Source: Bacteroidales bacterium UBA1680
Lineage (GTDB): Bacteria; Bacteroidota; Bacteroidia; Bacteroidales; UBA932
Direction of reading: 5' to 3'
Assembly (NCBI GenBank): GCA_002320605.1
Contig: DCKG01000022.1
Coordinates: 62,001-126,000, forward strand
Length of the DNA stretch: 64,000 nt
Shown: piece after piece, positions 43,146-50,773 of the stretch
How positions within the stretch are numbered: position 1 is the stretch's first letter
How the letters are laid out: every line of letters starts with the position of its first letter
The notes under the pieces: generated by a model
The model's input: the letters and a program-made list of their open reading frames with translations, nothing else
Databases searched by the model: none
What the model was told of the DNA's origin: nothing
Program-made: the position numbers and the translations under genes

Positions 43146-43571
43146 ATGAAAGAATTGACAATGGATGAGAAAATGGCCTTGCTAGCTGAGGTTAATAAGC
43201 TTCTGGCTACGATACCCGGCTATCAATTGGCTATACCCTTGCGAGATGTAGAATACGACGATATTCTCATCACCGAAAAAGGATATATCAAACGTCTATA
43301 TCTTGAATACGGAGAAATCAGCGACAATTTTCTTGGCAAAACATGCGAGGAAGCGATAAAAGGCCTTGCCCACAGATGGATTGTCACATATAGCTGCATC
43401 ACCCGACCTCAACTTCTCTGGCCCAACGAGAAAGACCTCTCTGAGTTCGACAAAATTGAACGTTTTCGTGCCCACTGCGATTCCTATATTTTCAAAAGTA
43501 TAGATCAAGCATCACTTACTTATATAATCGATTTCAGCCCAGCCTTTGATGCAATCAACCAGAATTGCTGA
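43146..43571 (+). CDS. Unknown small protein, accessory region
   Basis: A 141-residue soluble protein with no signal peptide, starting MKELTMDEKMALLAEVNKLLATIPGYQLAIPLRD. I do not recognise the family. It is mixed alpha/beta, rich in aromatic and acidic residues, and its DNA is more AT-rich than the neighbouring core genes. The next gene overlaps its 3' end by 23 bp in another frame. Size, overlap and setting resemble orphan immunity genes of polymorphic toxin systems, but no toxin is nearby, so this is only a guess. Confidence 0.6.
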   Translation: MKELTMDEKMALLAEVNKLLATIPGYQLAIPLRDVEYDDILITEKGYIKRLYLEYGEISDNFLGKTCEEAIKGLAHRWIVTYSCITRPQLLWPNEKDLSEFDKIERFRAHCDSYIFKSIDQASLTYIIDFSPAFDAINQNC

Positions 43572-43989
43572 TATACTCCGGAAGATTACAGCATACGATG
43601 TGCCGCTGATTCGGCTTAAAAACGACACCTCTTCCTATCCCATCTATTGGTTTAAGAAGAAAGGGGAAAAGTGGTTGTACTATAATCGTGAACAAGGCGA
43701 ACTCGACACGAGTATCTGGGCGGAGAATGATGATGAGATGGTTTACTCAACCGTTTTCGGTAGCTTGGATTATTACGCACTGCAGCACTTTGTGAATCCC
43801 ACCACGCTCATCCTTAACGACCCGCCTCGTCATCCAGAACTTGTTTCAGAATCTTTGCCCAAGGATTCCGTCATCCAGAGCCGATTCTGTTCCTACGTTT
43901 GCAATTGGCGGGCAGGCATGCTTGCATCAGAAGTCACTACACAACATAACGGCATGCCTAGCCCCACTTCTAAAAGCACCCCTGGGTAG
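43549..43989 (+). CDS. Unknown small protein with a repeat-derived C-terminus
   Basis: A 146-residue product starting MQSTRIADILRKITAYDVPLIRL. Residues 1-92 look like a folded domain (YPIYWFKKKGEKWLYYNREQ, STVFGSLDYYALQHFVNPTTLIL). From about residue 93 the reading becomes RHPELVSESLPKDSVIQ. This is the usual translation of a short dispersed repeat (core CATCCAGAACTTGTTTCAGAATC, split here as CATCCAGAAC and TTGTTTCAGAATC) seen between genes in many bacteria. The last 50 or so residues are thus probably not native, and the original stop may have been lost. Function unknown; it overlaps the preceding gene by 23 bp. Confidence 0.5.
   Translation: MQSTRIADILRKITAYDVPLIRLKNDTSSYPIYWFKKKGEKWLYYNREQGELDTSIWAENDDEMVYSTVFGSLDYYALQHFVNPTTLILNDPPRHPELVSESLPKDSVIQSRFCSYVCNWRAGMLASEVTTQHNGMPSPTSKSTPG
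43824..43880. repeat. Dispersed HPELVSES-type repeat fused into a reading frame
   Basis: The stretch contains CATCCAGAAC, TTGTTTCAGAATC and a second GTCATCCAGAG about 35 bases on. CCAGAAC-TTGTTTCAG forms an imperfect hairpin. Such elements normally lie between genes; here one supplies the C-terminus of the preceding feature. Confidence 0.4.
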
Positions 43990-44000
43990 GCATAAACTCA

Positions 44001-44201
44001 TTACGTGCCACTGCATTGAATAGTACCATGCCCGCTATTTGCACGGACAAATCCTTCCGGGTCATAATTATATGTTCGCGCTGCAATAGCATCAAGATTG
44101 AGTCTCATGAATTTGTCACATGATGAACTAGAGGTATCTAACAGTGCGAGGGGGAGTTTGAATATGATGGCGATTAATAAGCGATAACTCAAAAATTTCA
44201 T
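44001..44201 (-). CDS. Candidate NVEALA-like small secreted peptide
   Basis: A 66-residue peptide with a hydrophobic N-terminal segment MKFLSYRLLIAIIFKLPLALL, then SSSSCDKFMRLNLDAIAARTYNYD and a short Gly/Ser/Cys tail. The block LNLDAIA matches the ANVEALA core of the Bacteroidales NVEALA peptide family by conservative exchanges (N-L-D-A-I-A for N-V-E-A-L-A). Family members are short, start with a signal segment and end in a variable, often Cys-containing tail. Only one Cys is in the tail here. No processing genes are adjacent. It may also be a chance frame in an accessory region. Confidence 0.35.
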   Translation of the reverse strand: MKFLSYRLLIAIIFKLPLALLDTSSSSCDKFMRLNLDAIAARTYNYDPEGFVRANSGHGTIQCSGT

Positions 44202-44245
44202 TTCGTGCATGTATAGGGAAGGGACGATGCGCATGCAATCTCTTC

Positions 44246-44457
44246 TGTGATCTGTGTCATACTCGGATCAGATCACATATTTCCATCATGCTTCAGGCAA
44301 TCGCCTCCGAATGCCGCTCGGAGGACCGTTCGTTCCAAGGTGATCACATGCATTCTTTAACACAGGGTTTTGGCCTTGACCCTTGTTGACACCCTTTGCA
44401 GGAGGCCGGCTGTACCGCACCAGCCCTTGGCAAGGCACTGCTTGCGTGCCTTTTTTC
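44246..44457 (+). ncRNA. Candidate structured RNA ending in an intrinsic terminator
   Basis: Four stems follow one another: TGTGATCTG/CAGATCACA (44246-44254, 44269-44277), CCTCCGA/TCGGAGG (44304-44310, 44318-44324), GGCTG/CAGCC (44409-44413, 44422-44426) and AAGGCAC/GTGCCTT (44433-44439, 44447-44453) with a T-run. No protein-like frame covers it. A 6S-type (Bacteroidales-1) or other regulatory RNA is possible; the identity is not shown. The stretch may also be a repeat that often sits next to the adjacent inverted-repeat element. Confidence 0.35.
44433..44457 (+). terminator. Intrinsic terminator
   Basis: AAGGCAC (44433-44439) pairs with GTGCCTT (44447-44453) around a 7-base loop, with TTTTTT at 44452-44457. 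No plus-strand protein gene precedes it within 440 bases, which supports an RNA gene upstream. Confidence 0.65.
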
Positions 44458-44463
44458 TATTAG

Positions 44464-44625
44464 AAGCTGTTTTGAAATGTTCACTCTTGTTCTTTATGTG
44501 CCTTTCCGGCCATTCTCTTCTGCTTCATCGGTCACATAGCTACGGCTATGCTCCCTCTTCAGCAATTGAAAATGTCTCGAAAAATCCCTATGATTAATTG
44601 CGGCAAACATTTCAAAACAGCTTCT
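44464..44625. mobile_element. 162-bp MITE-like element with 19-bp terminal inverted repeats
   Basis: The left end GAAGCTGTTTTGAAATGTT (44464-44482) and the right end (44607-44625) are perfect inverted copies. TTA flanks both sides (44461-44463 and 44626-44628) as a likely 3-bp target duplication. Inside is a CATAGC-TACG-GCTATG hairpin (44536-44551). There is no coding capacity, so any movement needs a transposase in trans; none is in this window. Confidence 0.7.
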
Positions 44626-44651
44626 TAGCATGAAGATAAATATTCAAAATA

Positions 44652-44682
44652 TTTTGAACTTAATATATTTTGTTTAATTTTG
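44652..44682 (+). promoter_or_regulatory. Promoter of the 3-hydroxyacyl-CoA dehydrogenase gene
   Basis: TTTTG (44652-44656), an 18-base spacer and TAATTTTG (44675-44682) fit the Bacteroidota -33/-7 pattern. The ATG follows 22 bases later. Confidence 0.65.
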
Positions 44683-44704
44683 TATGATTCTAAATTATTA
44701 AAAT

Positions 44705-45634
44705 ATGGAAATAAGAAATGTTACCATCATAGGAGGAGGCGTCCTTGGAAGCCAGATAGGGTTTCAGACAGCCTATAAAGGATATAATGTTAAATTCTAC
44801 ATGAGGTCCGAGGGGACAATCACGCGCACAAAGCCAAAAATTGAGAGGCTGTATGGAATATACAAGCAGACGCTCGAAGCGGGCAAGTCTGGCGGTCATG
44901 TGGGCAGGGGACTTGCTGACGACCCTAAGACTGCTGATTTCAATGCCCTCCTGCGTAACGTGGACACGGCGTACAACAGCCTGGTGTACGAAATGGATTT
45001 AGGAAAGGCTCTTGCCGATGCTGATCTGGTGATAGAGGCTCTGGCTGAAGACTTGAACCAGAAGATTGAGTTCTACGAGAAAGCAAAGCCGCTTCTCGCC
45101 CCGAAGACAATAGTGGCGACGAACTCATCTACGCTTCTGCCTAGTGTCATCGCCCCTCATACAGGTCGCCCAGAGAAGTTCATGGCTCTACATTTTGCCA
45201 ATAACATCTGGGAAAATAATACGGCAGAGATCATGGGACATGCAGGCACTGACCCAGATGTGTATAAAATTGTCTCAGCCTTCGCAAAGTCGATCGGAAT
45301 GATTCCTCTGGAACTTCATAAGGAACAGCCGGGCTATATCCTGAATACCATGCTGGTTCCATTCCTACATGCGGCTGAGGGCCTTTGGGCTAACGAAGTT
45401 GCTGATCCTCAAACGATTGATCTAACTTGGAAACTTGCCACAGGTGCCCCTTCCGGACCGTTCCAGATTCTGGATGTCGTGGGCATCACTACGGCTTATA
45501 ATATTATGGCGGCCACCCCTGCGGCAAAAAATCCGGATTCCGTCGAATACAAGATCGTAACTAGGCTGAAAGAGATGATTGATGTCGGCAAACTCGGTGT
45601 CAATGCCGGCGAAGGTTTCTACAAATACAAGTAG
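44705..45634 (+). CDS. 3-hydroxyacyl-CoA dehydrogenase family protein
   Basis: An NAD-dependent dehydrogenase of 309 residues that should oxidise a 3-hydroxyacyl-CoA. The Rossmann domain (1-190) has the dinucleotide motif IIGGGVLGSQIGF and the catalytic block ALHFANNIWENNTAEIMG with His and Glu. The C-terminal helical domain (200-309) carries PGYILNTMLVPFLHAAEGL and the closing GVNAGEGFYKYK. This is the short single-function form rather than the FadB fusion. It stands alone between the accessory patch and the transglutaminase gene, with its own promoter. Butyryl- or hydroxybutyryl-CoA metabolism is likely but cannot be fixed from the sequence. Confidence 0.9.
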   Translation: MEIRNVTIIGGGVLGSQIGFQTAYKGYNVKFYMRSEGTITRTKPKIERLYGIYKQTLEAGKSGGHVGRGLADDPKTADFNALLRNVDTAYNSLVYEMDLGKALADADLVIEALAEDLNQKIEFYEKAKPLLAPKTIVATNSSTLLPSVIAPHTGRPEKFMALHFANNIWENNTAEIMGHAGTDPDVYKIVSAFAKSIGMIPLELHKEQPGYILNTMLVPFLHAAEGLWANEVADPQTIDLTWKLATGAPSGPFQILDVVGITTAYNIMAATPAAKNPDSVEYKIVTRLKEMIDVGKLGVNAGEGFYKYK

Positions 45635-45753
45635 TTCGGTAGGGAATACCCAGATATTTGCTCAATTATGGAAACGTCCTTCGTATTCGGTAAAATAGCG
45701 ACGGCAATAAAGGTCTCTTTCCAAGACTCAATTTACGTATGCTGACTTCAGCG

Positions 45754-48501
45754 CTATAGTTTCGCTATGGTGCCGGTGAGCTGCGTGCCGATGCCGATGG
45801 TGTAACCTTGGGAGAGGAAGAACACTCGGTTGAAAGTGTCTGCGATGAGAATCACAGGCTTATTCGAGGTTGGTAGTTTCATGTTCTCCATGGCTTGCCT
45901 GAAGAGCGCTCCGTCGGCATCGATGCCAAAAGAAATAGTCTCAGGGAGCATTCCGAAGCGATTTTCGGCGATTTGCTCTTTGAGCATATTCAGTTCTTTT
46001 TCGTCTTTGCAGAGGAGAATCATCGGCCTGCCCCATTTTTCAAGGTCTGCTTTCGCAGCCGCAAGGTCTTTCAGCACGTGATTGGTCGGCTCGCTCCCGA
46101 CGCTTAGGAAGCCGAGGACGAAATAGCCGCGTCCGGTCTGCGATAGTATGCTTTTAGGCTCTGCGGCAAGGGTCCAGTCTTTAGTGGCAGGGATATATTT
46201 TGACTCGGAGTCGAAAGAGCCCATGATGGACACTTTTGATGTGTCTTCGCGAATGACGAGGTCTAAAGTGGTGGTCTGGCCTTCTTTAATCTCGAACAAA
46301 CGCATGGTGACTGGCACGGATCCGTCAGAAACCCGGTTTCCGCTGCACAGGAGGTATGTGCCAGCATCCAGAGACGTTCCGTTCTTGAATACGTTCGCCC
46401 ATGTCACTCCGCCGCCCATGTCCACCTGACCTTCATCGAAAGTCAGCAGCTGGGTGCGGCCGCCTGCTATCTTGGTGATGGTGAAGTGGGTATAGTAGTT
46501 CGGATTGTCTACGGTTCTGGTCGGGGAATATTTCAGGATGAGCCTTCCCTGCGGCGCCTGAATTTGTTCGGTTGCGTCGAAGTCAACATCGATCCAAGAG
46601 GAGGTGGCAGGAGGGATGTTCACGGAGCCGCTGTTGGACCTGTATTGGATTTTTCCTGTCACCGGATCTTTGCGAGCATCTATTCCTAAGGTTCTGGCAA
46701 CGGCAACGAAGAATATATTCCTTGACCTAGGGTCTGTCACTCGCACTTTCCATACCCCCTCCGGCGACATAGGGATTCTCCACGCTTTCGGATCGTTGTC
46801 AATGACTATGCTATCTGCAATCCATTTGATTAAATTCGAAGGAGTTAGATTCAGACCACCCTCGTCGTCATGCTGGATTTCCTTATTGTCATGCTGGATT
46901 TCCTCATTGTCATGCTGGCTTTCCTCGTCGTCATCCTGACGGAAGTCAGGATCTATCCTGGCGAACTCTTCTGTGAAATACGACTTGTACGGACTCAGGA
47001 ACTCGTTTTCAACCCTAGGGCAGAGAATGGCGGAAGCGGCATCGTAACTATCATTCAAAATATTCATTGTTACGTCTTTCAAGTCTTTATGGCTCAAAGA
47101 CTTTAGAAGTTCTATGGCACGGTTGTCAGGATGCTCTGACAGGAATTTCTCTATCACAGGATGATTGCCTGCGGACATCACGAGCAGCTGGGCTTCATCG
47201 GCTGGCAAACCATGACTGGCCATAAACTTTGACGCGCTTTCGGGATTCTGGAACGTGGCCATGTAGGCTTTGCGTATGGAGTCTTCTTGGGCGAAGCGAC
47301 GGTCATTCTCGGTTCTTTGCTCAGGAGTGACTTCAGGAATATTCGCTTTCTCAGGCGGAGGGACTATCGTGATCTGCTGCTGATCTAAAGGATGTTTGTC
47401 GGTCAGAGTGATCGTGATTAAAGTATCTTTCCCGAAAGACACCTTTGAATATCCATACAGTCCATTCTTCGATGCCCATGCCAGCATGTCCCCTTTTCCA
47501 GCTGATAAGAACGTGCGGCCCGCCTCGTCGGTATATTTCGAAAGGGCAGAGTAGAACTCGGCGTAATTGTATATTTTGAAGTCCACCCTTGCGCTATCCA
47601 CCGGCTCACCGGCTTCGTCCACCACTAAAAAGTCAGCGCGTGCGGTCTCGGCGTAATTGGCGGTCAGATTGATTTCCGTGAAATTAGGACCCTCCATGAC
47701 TTTCTCCTCTGGCCCCTCATATCTTCCGAAAGCCCTGGTGTGCATCAGCATGCCGCGGCTCGCAGGGGCGTTGAACCAGCCTAGGTCTAGGACAGGCTCT
47801 GGCTCGCAAGCACCAAGGAAATGCCACTTTCCGTCTGCCCATGCCTCTACCCAAGCATGATTGTCATCGGTGTGGGCCCAGCGAGGCGTGTAGACTTGTC
47901 GGGCGGGGATACCTACGGAACGAAGCGCGGCAACCGTGAACGTGGCTTCCTCTCCGCAGCGCCCAAGGGTGCTTTTTATGCAGGAAAGTGGGGAGAGAGT
48001 ACGAGCGTCCGATGGCTGATAAGTCAGCTTTTCGTGGCACCAGTGATTGACTTCAAGGATTGCGTCTTCCATCGACAGGCCTTGTACCCGAGGCTTCAAT
48101 TCTCGGTAAAAAACCACCCTTGAAGAGTCAAGGTTCTCGTTATTGACCCTCAGCGGCAGCACGAAGTGCCTGAACAGAAGTTCTGGCACGTCCCATCCCA
48201 TCTCTTTTTCAGCCTGGAATGAAGATTTTATATTCATTAAGAAGAACTCAGTAGGGTAGTCGGTCATGTCTGCCAGAGGCATATAGGCATATAGGAAATC
48301 CAGCGCCTCCCTCTCGGCAAGGGATATGCCTACCGGCGCATCATAGAATTGTTGCAGCTGCGGATTGGTCTCGAACCTCACTGTGGCATCTTCCATTACT
48401 TGGCTTCTATAATCATCGTCGGTGATGAAATGCCTGCCCGAAGTGCATGATGACAGCAATACCGAAAAGGCGGTGAGAGCTAAAGGAATATGTCTCATCA
48501 T
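45754..48501 (-). CDS. Transglutaminase-like lipoprotein
   Basis: A 915-residue lipoprotein (signal peptide ending LLSSC). A transglutaminase-like cysteine-peptidase domain spans about 120-270: LGRCGEEATFTVAALRSVGIPAR with the catalytic Cys, DDNHAWVEAW with the His, and GACEPEPVLD with the likely acid. A beta-sandwich repeat follows (VDEAGEPVDSARVDFKIYN). The C-terminal 200 residues resemble a thioredoxin-like fold without a CxxC. Such proteins in Bacteroidota are thought to act on peptides or cell-wall bridges in the periplasm. An acidic insert at about residues 520-545 comes from a 21-bp tandem repeat. The gene is monocistronic and divergent from GH125. Confidence 0.82.
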   Translation of the reverse strand: MMRHIPLALTAFSVLLSSCTSGRHFITDDDYRSQVMEDATVRFETNPQLQQFYDAPVGISLAEREALDFLYAYMPLADMTDYPTEFFLMNIKSSFQAEKEMGWDVPELLFRHFVLPLRVNNENLDSSRVVFYRELKPRVQGLSMEDAILEVNHWCHEKLTYQPSDARTLSPLSCIKSTLGRCGEEATFTVAALRSVGIPARQVYTPRWAHTDDNHAWVEAWADGKWHFLGACEPEPVLDLGWFNAPASRGMLMHTRAFGRYEGPEEKVMEGPNFTEINLTANYAETARADFLVVDEAGEPVDSARVDFKIYNYAEFYSALSKYTDEAGRTFLSAGKGDMLAWASKNGLYGYSKVSFGKDTLITITLTDKHPLDQQQITIVPPPEKANIPEVTPEQRTENDRRFAQEDSIRKAYMATFQNPESASKFMASHGLPADEAQLLVMSAGNHPVIEKFLSEHPDNRAIELLKSLSHKDLKDVTMNILNDSYDAASAILCPRVENEFLSPYKSYFTEEFARIDPDFRQDDDEESQHDNEEIQHDNKEIQHDDEGGLNLTPSNLIKWIADSIVIDNDPKAWRIPMSPEGVWKVRVTDPRSRNIFFVAVARTLGIDARKDPVTGKIQYRSNSGSVNIPPATSSWIDVDFDATEQIQAPQGRLILKYSPTRTVDNPNYYTHFTITKIAGGRTQLLTFDEGQVDMGGGVTWANVFKNGTSLDAGTYLLCSGNRVSDGSVPVTMRLFEIKEGQTTTLDLVIREDTSKVSIMGSFDSESKYIPATKDWTLAAEPKSILSQTGRGYFVLGFLSVGSEPTNHVLKDLAAAKADLEKWGRPMILLCKDEKELNMLKEQIAENRFGMLPETISFGIDADGALFRQAMENMKLPTSNKPVILIADTFNRVFFLSQGYTIGIGTQLTGTIAKL
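46867..46942 (-). repeat. In-frame 21-bp tandem repeat inside the transglutaminase gene
   Basis: Three units of 21 bp (46867-46887, 46888-46908, 46909-46929) and a partial fourth share the start GTCATGCTGG on the plus strand. They encode a QHDNEEI-type 7-residue repeat between two folded parts of the protein. Length can change by whole units without a frameshift. Confidence 0.85.
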
Positions 48502-48558
48502 AATATGCTGATTAATAGTTTTATGCTAATATAGCAAGAAAACCCCGGAAAGATTTCG

Positions 48559-48566
48559 TAATTTTG
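48559..48566 (+). promoter_or_regulatory. Candidate -7 box for the GH125 operon
   Basis: TAATTTTG fits TAnnTTTG, 20 bases before the GH125 ATG. No -33 TTG was found at a suitable distance. Confidence 0.45.
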
Positions 48567-48586
48567 TCAGATAATTAAAATATATC

Positions 48587-49999
48587 ATGAAAAAGTTTTT
48601 TTGCGTTTTATCTATATTGACTGTGGCTGCCGTGGGCAGCGTGGCTTCTGCTGCTGATTATGAGTCGAAGAGGCCGGCGGAGAGAAATTTCACTTCCCAG
48701 GCGGTTGAGGCCAAGATTTCGGAGGTGAGCCAGGCTCTGACCAATCCCTATTTGCGCTGGATGTTCCAGAACTGCTATCCGAATACCCTTGACACTACTG
48801 TGCATCCGGGGAAAGACGAAAATGGCAATCCGAGGACATTCGTGTACACAGGCGACATCCATGCCATGTGGCTTAGGGACTCCGGAGCTCAGGTGTGGCC
48901 TTACGTAGAGCTCTGCGGCGGCGATGAAACGCTGAGAAACCTGATTGCCGGCGTCATCAACTGCCAATTCAGCCTGATATGCAAGGATCCGTACGCAAAT
49001 GCGTTCAACGATGGCCCTACCGGGGACGGCTGGCAGAAAGACAACACGAAGATGCAGCCAGACGTGTTCGAGCGCAAATGGGAAATAGACTCCGACTGCT
49101 ACCCTATAAGACTGGCATACGGTTATTGGAAGGCGACTGGGGACGAGAGCGTGTTTGGAGACACGTGGCTAAAAGCAATACGGAACATTCTGACGACGTT
49201 CAAGGACCAGCAGCGCAAGGAAGGTCGCGGCTCCTATAAATTCGAGCGCGAGACTACCCGCCAGCTGGACACCAAGAGCAATGACGGCTGGGGCAACCCA
49301 GTGAGACCAGTTGGTCTGATTTCCTCTGCGTTCAGGCCATCTGACGACGCCACTACATTTGAGTTCTTGGTGCCAGACAACTTCTTCGCAGTAAGCGCTT
49401 TGCGCAAGGCAGCAGAGATTCTGTCCGCCGTCAATCACGATGAGGCGCTTGCCAAAGAATGCACCGACCTTGCCAACGAAGTGGAAAAAGCGCTCTATGA
49501 ATATGCCGTCGTGAAGCACCCTAAATATGGGAAAATTTTCGCTTTCGAAGTGGACGGCTTCGGCAACTGCCTAATGATGGACGATGCCAATGTGCCAAGC
49601 TTGCTTGCCTTGCCATACTTGGGCTGCGTGGATGCGAAGAACAAAATCTACAAAAACACCAGGCGGTTCGTGCTCAGCGAGGATAACCCTTATTTCTTCA
49701 AGGGAACTGCTGGCGAGGGCATAGGCGGGCCTCACATCGGCTACGACATGGTATGGCCTATGAGCATGATAATGAGGGCTTTCACGTCTTCGGACGATGA
49801 GGAAATCCTGCACTGCCTGAATATGCTGCTCAGTACCGATGCCGGCACTGGCTTCATGCACGAGTCCTTCAATAAAGACAACCCAGACAAATTCACTCGT
49901 TCCTGGTTCGCTTGGGCGAATACTCTTTTCGGCGAGCTGATAGTGAAGCTTTACGACGAAGGCAAAGTCAGTCTTCTGAACTCCGTGACTTCCAGATAA
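48587..49999 (+). CDS. GH125 exo-alpha-mannosidase
   Basis: A metal-independent alpha-mannosidase (formerly DUF1237) of 470 residues; characterised members remove alpha-1,6-linked mannose from N-glycans. The signal peptide (1-22, ASA) predicts the periplasm. Family motifs are VYTGDIHAMWLRDSGAQVWPY (general acid Asp in LRDS), WEIDSDCYPIRLAYGYW, and GTAGEGIGGPHIGYDMVWPMSMI near the C-terminus. The stop overlaps the next start (TAATG), so it is coupled to the LysM gene and the O-acylation cluster. A role in trimming a mannose-bearing host or own-surface glycan is possible. Confidence 0.9.
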   Translation: MKKFFCVLSILTVAAVGSVASAADYESKRPAERNFTSQAVEAKISEVSQALTNPYLRWMFQNCYPNTLDTTVHPGKDENGNPRTFVYTGDIHAMWLRDSGAQVWPYVELCGGDETLRNLIAGVINCQFSLICKDPYANAFNDGPTGDGWQKDNTKMQPDVFERKWEIDSDCYPIRLAYGYWKATGDESVFGDTWLKAIRNILTTFKDQQRKEGRGSYKFERETTRQLDTKSNDGWGNPVRPVGLISSAFRPSDDATTFEFLVPDNFFAVSALRKAAEILSAVNHDEALAKECTDLANEVEKALYEYAVVKHPKYGKIFAFEVDGFGNCLMMDDANVPSLLALPYLGCVDAKNKIYKNTRRFVLSEDNPYFFKGTAGEGIGGPHIGYDMVWPMSMIMRAFTSSDDEEILHCLNMLLSTDAGTGFMHESFNKDNPDKFTRSWFAWANTLFGELIVKLYDEGKVSLLNSVTSR

Positions 50000-50772
50000 T
50001 GTTCAAGAAGCTGCAAGGCATCATATTCATTATCTTCCTTATGGCAGCCACCTCGCCTAGCGCACCAGGCGTGTCTAAGGAATATATTGATTCATTGAAA
50101 GTTACGTTGCGTTCAATGAATATGCCCCCTGCGTTTCTTTTCCTTCCTCATGCCCTTTCAGAAGTGCGAGGGAGGACTGATAGGGCAGGAATATGGTCCC
50201 TTACGGCAGCGGATGCGATCAGAGGGGCGAGAAAATTCGGCATCAGGGTGCAAGTACCGAATGATACCACGATGCTAAACTCGGACATTCGGAACGATGC
50301 TGCCCTGTCAACGAAAATAGCTCTTGGCAGGCTGAGCGAATTATTCAACGAATATGGCGACTGGAATTCAGCCGTGATTGCTTTTGCTACCAGCCCAGCT
50401 GCATTTGCCAGCATGGATTCAGCGCAGATTGCTGATGCGCCTATCCTGAGGTATCTGAAAGAAGACGAGGCTAGATATTCGAAGAAGCCTGCGAAAGCAT
50501 TTGATGACATCGAGGGTCAGCTGGAAATGAGACAATCAGAGCTTGAAGCGGCGAGGCATCTTGAGGCAGAGAAAAACAAAGCTAGGGTTGATTCCCTGCG
50601 CAAGCAGCAGGCACGTGCTGAGGAGAAAACAGTTTACAGGATCAAGCGTGGAGATACCCTGGGCGGAATAGCTGCTCGGTGCCACGTAAAGGTCTCAGAC
50701 ATAAAGAAATGGAATAATCTTCGCAGTGACATGATCCGAGAAGGCGGGACACTTATCATTTACGGGAAATAG
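49999..50772 (+). CDS. SLT-like/LysM wall-associated protein
   Basis: A 257-residue exported protein. Residues 1-25 are a hydrophobic signal or anchor. Residues about 50-135 recall a shortened, divergent lytic transglycosylase (MltD-like) domain: LPHALSEVRGRTDRAGIWSLTAADAIRGA and LSELFNEYGDWNSAVIAFATSP parallel the ES..., GLWQ..TA and fgdW..A.aaYN.Gp blocks. The canonical Glu-Ser is Glu-Val here and spacing is reduced, so activity is doubtful. A charged coil (about 165-205) leads to a C-terminal LysM domain (VYRIKRGDTLGGIAARCHVKVSDIKKWNNL) that binds peptidoglycan. The start at 49999 follows from TAATG overlap with GH125; the next gene starts one base after its stop. Confidence 0.75.
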   Translation: MFKKLQGIIFIIFLMAATSPSAPGVSKEYIDSLKVTLRSMNMPPAFLFLPHALSEVRGRTDRAGIWSLTAADAIRGARKFGIRVQVPNDTTMLNSDIRNDAALSTKIALGRLSELFNEYGDWNSAVIAFATSPAAFASMDSAQIADAPILRYLKEDEARYSKKPAKAFDDIEGQLEMRQSELEAARHLEAEKNKARVDSLRKQQARAEEKTVYRIKRGDTLGGIAARCHVKVSDIKKWNNLRSDMIREGGTLIIYGK

Positions 50773-50773
50773 C

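Noticed and set aside
44370..44597. Plus-strand 75-codon frame across the terminator and the MITE-like element
   Set aside because: It spans two non-coding structures and reads as low-complexity translation of inverted repeats.
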